Source: Cochliopodium minus (Eukaryota; Discosea; Himatismenida; Cochliopodiidae). From it: a stretch of DNA of 12,392 nucleotides. The position numbers and the translations under genes are program-made. Shown one piece after another: positions 8,752-12,392 of the stretch. The notes beneath the pieces were generated by a model. It did not search any database. It saw only the letters and a program-made list of their open reading frames with translations, and had not been told where the DNA came from. The stretch covers positions 21,376-33,767 of the forward strand of contig JAMYWO010000381.1 of NCBI GenBank assembly GCA_024220525.1. Reading direction: 5' to 3'. Position 1 is the stretch's first letter. Each line of letters starts with the position of its first letter.

Positions 8752-9554
8752 TTAGAAAATAATACAATTTGAAGATTCTCCACTCCAAGGAAACCTATCA
8801 CCATCATGATCCAACAAAGGCCATTTATTATCTTGAGTAAGAATTTCACCTTTGGGACTCAACAAAACAAAGTGGGGGATGGTTTTGGCGTTATATTTTT
8901 TGACAACGTTCATTTTTTTTTTCCAGTCTGAGAAGGGAATGGTGTACCAAGGAAGATTCAGCATATTAGTCACATGATCTGTTTCCAGTTTATCACTCGA
9001 TATGAATATGATGACAAAATTAAATCCTATTAATAAAATTTATTCAAGAAAATAAAAAATTAATTCAACTAAAAAACCAAATTTATATTTTGGCGCCAAA
9101 AAAAAAATATATAAGAGTAATTGAGTGGATTTTAATTTAAAGACATTCTTTTACCTTTATTTTTGATATTATTATAAGTATTGAGAAGATTTTGTTGATA
9201 TTTATCACAATCAGTGCTTTTGAACACCCCAAAATAAAATCCGACAAAGGTTGGTTCTTTCAAAAGATCCTCCACTTTTATCTTTTCTTCATTCTTGTCC
9301 AATACAATTTCACCCAATTCATCAACAAAGAATTGAGGATCATTTTCAATTTTGGATGGCTTCATTAATCCATCCCAAGCCTCTCCTACCTTTTTGCTAA
9401 ATGATGAGAAGATTCCATCTTTAACTTCTGTATTCTCTTGATTATCTCCTTTTGTATTGCTTTCTAATTCATTATTATTTATATTTTCATCCCCTTCTTT
9501 ATTTTCAACACCATCTTCTTTTGTTTTGTTGTTATTTGTATTTTCTTTTGACAT
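8752..9554 (-). CDS. Nucleoredoxin/tryparedoxin-like protein with SxxC active site and C-terminal CaaX box, 224 aa
   Basis: Exons 9554-9155 and 9026-8752 join in phase 1 (GG|GTAAAAG donor, AATAG acceptor). Residues 1-70 are Asn/Glu/Lys-rich and probably disordered. The thioredoxin fold follows: FVGFYFGVFKSTDCDKYQ (103-120), VIIFISSD (138-145), LPWYTIPFSD (158-167), the cis-proline segment KTIPHFVLLSPKGEIL with P184, and LLDHDGDRFPW (204-214). This is the nucleoredoxin/tryparedoxin pattern (FSASWCPPC, PWLALPFSD, IPTLVLL). The expected WCPPC reads KSTDC, so the nucleophilic first Cys is Ser113 and only C116 remains. Ordinary dithiol reductase activity is therefore unlikely. The protein ends SSNCIIF, a CaaX box whose final Phe favours geranylgeranylation. 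It shares a divergent promoter with the quinone oxidoreductase-like gene. The fold is well supported; the biological role is unknown. Confidence 0.88.
9088..9101. promoter_or_regulatory. Perfect 14-base palindrome TTTTGGCGCCAAAA in an intron
   Basis: The palindrome lies in the single intron (9027-9154) of the nucleoredoxin-like gene. It has a six-base GC core (GGCGCC) inside otherwise almost pure A/T. It matches the E2F/DP consensus (TTTSGCGC) on both strands. Function is inferred only from the motif. Confidence 0.35.
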
Positions 9555-9861
9555 TTTGTTCTCAAATATTTTTTTTTTTGTTGAAAAATGATTATAAATG
9601 GCAATTTAACAAGAGTTATGTTTGTTCAAATCAAAATATTTAAGAATTTTGAGAAAAGAAGGAAAATTATGTGCTGTATTGAGCAAATTTTTTTTATTTT
9701 TAATTCAATGAATTGAAAGATTTAATTTCAACGAAATATTAATATTTATATCCAATATCAATGTCTTTTCTTGAAAACTTAGTTGTTTTGCGATTTGATC
9801 AGTCAAATGTTTTTACTTTTATCAAAATTCTTTTTACTATATTACATTTTAAAAAAATAAA
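9555..9861. promoter_or_regulatory. Divergent upstream region of the nucleoredoxin-like and quinone oxidoreductase-like genes
   Basis: 307 bases separate the two outward-facing ATG codons. The region is AT-rich without open frames that look coding. It contains an imperfect dyad, TTCAAT-GA-ATTGAA (9704-9717), near the middle, and A-rich or T-rich stretches just upstream of each ATG. The arrangement suggests a bidirectional promoter for two redox-fold proteins. Confidence 0.5.
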
Positions 9862-11929
9862 ATGACAAACAAATATAAAGCTTTAATTTGTAGCAAGGTT
9901 GGAAAAGATATTGATGAAGCATTAGAATATTTATCGGTTGGATTGCTGGAGAGAAATTCATTAAAACCCAATTTGGTTAGGTAAAATAATAAAGAAAGTT
10001 CAAAAGCATGATTAGGATATAAATCGATACTCAAACAAAAGGATAAAGATAATAGCTTCATCTTTAAATTTTTTTGATATATTGGAAATACAAGGAAAAT
10101 ATCAAGGTAAATATAAAATAAATTATTTATATTTTTATTTTAATTTTATTTTCATTTTTTATATTTTTTATATTTGATTTTAAAAAAGTCAAAAGAAATC
10201 CACCTTTTGTGATTGGTGCTGAAGGAAGTGGAGAAATAATAGAGATGGGAAGCGAAGTGAAAGGATACACTGTAGGAGAGAAAGTAATGTTTTCATTGGG
10301 AAGTATTGGTAAAAAAAAAAAACAAAATGATAAATAAAAAAAATGAAATAAATCTTTAAATCTTTTGAAACAAAATTTATAGACTTAAAATAAAAATTAA
10401 AATAAAGGAATATTAAAAAGTTTAAAAATAATGAAAATTAAAAAAAACATTTAAATAATAAAAATATAAATCAATTATTAAAAAATCAATAAATAATGTA
10501 TAAAATAGAAATTAAAATGTCAATTCTTTAAAATCATTTTAAATATAAAAAAATTAATAAAAATTTTAAAAAAAAAATTAAAAAAATTGTTTAAAAATAA
10601 ATTTAAACTAAAAATTATAATAAAAAAAATATTCAAAAGGAACATTTGCTGAGGAAGGACTGTTCGATTATAGAGTGATCACAAAAATCCCAAAGGGGTG
10701 GAGTTTCGAAGAATCTGCATCTTTTTTGAGTGGATATTTAACTGGGTACAATGCTTTGAAAATCAGGGGAAACATAAAAAGGGGAGACATTGTTTTGGTA
10801 ACTGGTGCAGGAGGAGGAATGGGGTGAAAAAAAATAAAATCATTTTTTATTTTCCAATTTTATTTTTTTTTAATAAAATATTTTTTAAGTTTTAATTAAA
10901 ATTTTTAATTTTTAAAAATTTTTTAATATTTTCATTTTTTTTTTAAATATTTAAAAAGATTGTCAGCAATTCAATTGGCAAAAGCATTTGGAGGTTAATT
11001 TTTTTAATTTTATAAATTTTTTCTAAAAAAATTTCAAAAATAAAAAGCTATTGTTGTAGCTGCTGCAAGTGACCAACAAAAATTGGAAGCAGCAAAAAAA
11101 GTAGGAGCAGATCATTTAATAAATTGTAATTAAATTTATTTTTTAAAAATTTTTTAAAAAAAATAAAAAATTATTCATTTCAATAAAAGATGGAAAAGAA
11201 GGTACAAATGGTTTATTGAAGGATGAAATTTCCAAAATAACAAACGGAAAATTTGTTGACGTAAAATTTTTAATAATTTAAATTTTTGATGTAATTATTT
11301 TTTTTATTTTTCAAATTTAATTTTTATTATTTATTATTTTTTATTTTTTATTTTTTATATTTAATTTTTTTTAATTTCATTTTTTTAAAGATTGTTTATG
11401 ATGGTAAAAATAATTTTGAAAAATAATGTTTGTTTTTTCAATAATTTTTTCAAGTTGTTGGAGGAAAGTTGGGTGAAGAATGTAAACTTTATTTTATTTT
11501 TAATTTTTCAAATTTTTTAAATTTTTTAAAAGGTTTGAGATGCGTTGCGAGAGAAGGAAGAATTTTGGTAATTGGTTTTGCAGCTGGAAAATTTCCTGTT
11601 TTCCCAAGCAATTTACTTCTCGTGAAAGAAGTCAGGTAAATAAACTTACATAATTTTAAAAAATAAAAAATAAAATAAAAATAAAATAAATTCTTTTTTT
11701 TCTTTTTAGTGTTGTTGGTGTCTTTGCTGGGAATTCTTTTTCCAAAAATCCAAAGTATTTAAAAGAAGCATTGGAATCTATCCCTTCTCTTTGTAACTCT
11801 TTCAACCTTGTTCCTTTGATTTCCAGAGTTTTTTCTTTACAAAACTTCAAAGAGGCAATCACAATAATGCACGATAGAAAAGTAATTGGGAAAATTGTAT
11901 TGACTTGTCAATCAAACTCAAACCTTTAA
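9862..11929 (+). CDS. Zinc-free quinone oxidoreductase-like MDR dehydrogenase, 344 aa
   Basis: A medium-chain dehydrogenase/reductase expected to use NAD(P)H to reduce quinones or enones in the cytosol. Exons are 9862-9980, 10042-10106, 10189-10308, 10640-10823, 10959-10993, 11048-11125, 11190-11260, 11391-11403, 11455-11481, 11533-11635 and 11710-11929; the sum is 1035 bases. Seen: RIKIIASSLNFFDILEIQGKY (40-60) and FVIGAEGSGEI, where zinc enzymes have GHE and so lack the catalytic zinc ligand; no structural-zinc cysteine cluster is present. Next come SASFLSGYLTGYNAL, the Rossmann loop VTGAGGGMG (155-163), AIVVAAASDQQKLEAAKKVGA, HLIN, DIVYDVVGG and GRILVIGFAAG. The C-terminal NFKEAITIMHDRKVIGKIVL is also typical. 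Length is close to the usual 320-340. Intron 10309-10639 is unusually long and A-rich on the sense strand, while several others are only 51-61 bases. The family is clear; the substrate is not. Confidence 0.93.
11331..11358 (+). repeat. T-rich heptamer repeat in an intron of the oxidoreductase gene
   Basis: Three to four TTTTTTA units lie in the intron at 11261-11390, with the same unit and sense-strand orientation as the formin intron arrays, upstream of the acceptor for the 13-base exon. Confidence 0.7.
11391..11403 (+). other. 13-base microexon (IVYD) of the oxidoreductase gene
   Basis: Acceptor TTTTTAAAG ends at 11390 and donor GTAAAAAT starts at 11404. The exon supplies I225-D228 plus one base, completing the family motif VDIVYDVVGG. 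Skipping it would shift the frame, so it must be constitutive for a working enzyme. Confidence 0.85.
11455..11481 (+). other. 27-base exon (VVGGKLGEE) of the oxidoreductase gene
   Basis: Flanked by 51-base introns (11404-11454 and 11482-11532), with acceptor TTTTTTCAAG and donor GTAAACTT. It encodes the end of the Rossmann strand and turn following IVYD. The frame continues into CLRCVAREGR. Confidence 0.85.
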
Positions 11930-12008
11930 ATTAAAATTTATTTTGCTCATTTTTTATTATTCAAAATCATTTGTTTGTTTTTTTTTTTTTTTTCAAAAAT
12001 TTTTTTAT
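11930..12008. other. Convergent 3' intergenic region, oxidoreductase and helical gene
   Basis: Only 79 bases separate the two stops. It contains a pure T-run of about 17 bases (around 11977-11993). No coding content. As at 2050-2152, the 3' ends of the two transcripts probably overlap. Confidence 0.6.
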
Positions 12009-12368
12009 TTATTTAAATTTTGGCCTTTCTCCTTGCATAATCAAAGCTAAATTTTTGATGGAATCAGGCAAAGCACCTAAAAAAAAATTTGTACAAAAAA
12101 AATTTATTAATATTTATTAAAATAATAATAATTTTCTTACCAAAAACTTTTTTCTCAGTTAAAATCCTTTTTCTTCTTTGTTGTTCGTCTTCCTGCAAAA
12201 CTTCCAATTGTCTGTCTATTTTCTCCACAAGGGGCTTTATCTTCTCTTGGACTTGCTTCTCTTTCTCTTCTGGCTTTTCTTTTATCTCCTTTTAAAAAAA
12301 AAAAAATAAAAAAATAAAAAAAAATTAAACAAAAAAAAAATTTTTACTTCAAATCTATGTTGACATTG
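12009..12368 (-). CDS. Unrecognised charged helical protein, C-terminal end (5' part outside window)
   Basis: Exons in sense order are 12368-12348 (21 bases, tentative), 12288-12141 and 12076-12009, ending in TAA. Phases agree and borders are GT-AG, giving 78 residues. The product reads QCQHRFE, then a Lys/Glu-rich segment (EIKEKPEEKEKQVQEKIKPL and VEKIDRQLEVLQEDEQQRRK) with heptad-like spacing of hydrophobics, and ends with a less charged tail, ALPDSIKNLALIM to KFK. This suggests a coiled coil followed by a short C-terminal helix. I do not recognise the family. The first small exon is placed because only the frame after TTTCTAG at 12369 joins the next exon without a stop; the alternative frame at its 5' side would end in TAA or TAG. 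The last two exons are firm, the 21-base one less so. Confidence 0.65.
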
Positions 12369-12392
12369 CTAGAAACAATCCCTTGAAACAAA

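Noticed and set aside
9452-9643. Plus-strand Tyr/Leu/Phe-rich frame
   Set aside because: Antisense to the Asn/Glu-rich N-terminus of the nucleoredoxin-like gene and its upstream region.
12141-12282. Alternative reading of the helical exon in another frame (Arg/Lys-rich, ending in TGA)
   Set aside because: It needs a less likely acceptor and does not join the next exon, whereas the chosen frame continues smoothly to a TAA.

Overview
The window is nuclear DNA of an AT-rich, intron-dense single-celled eukaryote. The evidence is spliced genes with short GT-AG introns (about 50-150 bases, a few longer), no bacterial ribosome binding sites or operons, an FH2 formin gene and lipid-anchor motifs. 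TAA and TGA both end clear reading frames, so the standard code fits. An amoebozoan, heterolobosean or anaeramoebid-like protist is possible, but nothing here fixes the lineage. Exons were joined by eye on three criteria: GT-AG borders, phase agreement and family alignment. In every multi-exon model the summed coding length is divisible by three.

Layout. 90-2049 (+): the 3' part of a formin gene (C-terminal part of FH2). 2153-7065 (-): a complete 14-exon gene for a 1229-residue double ABC transporter (TMD-NBD-TMD-NBD) of the ABCD/YddA superfamily. 7437-8228 (+): an intronless gene for a 263-residue 3CxxC zinc-finger protein with a predicted N-myristoylation signal. 8384-8623 (-): an unlisted cysteine-rich open frame without a start codon. 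8752-9554 (-): a two-exon nucleoredoxin/tryparedoxin-like protein that has lost the first active-site cysteine and ends in a CaaX prenylation box. 9862-11929 (+): an 11-exon zinc-free quinone oxidoreductase-like MDR enzyme, including 13- and 27-base exons. 12009-12368 (-): the 3' end of a charged, helical protein that I do not recognise.

Genes alternate in direction. Formin/ABC and oxidoreductase/helical gene converge with very short gaps (103 and 79 bases between stops). ABC/3CxxC and nucleoredoxin-like/oxidoreductase diverge from shared upstream regions of 371 and 307 bases. The two redox-fold genes on one divergent promoter may be co-regulated, but otherwise the genes do not form an evident pathway. 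The most notable points are the lipid-anchor motifs on two neighbouring genes, the altered thioredoxin active site, the microexons (one beginning with a near-perfect donor directly after an acceptor), and the uneven intron distribution between the two halves of the ABC transporter.
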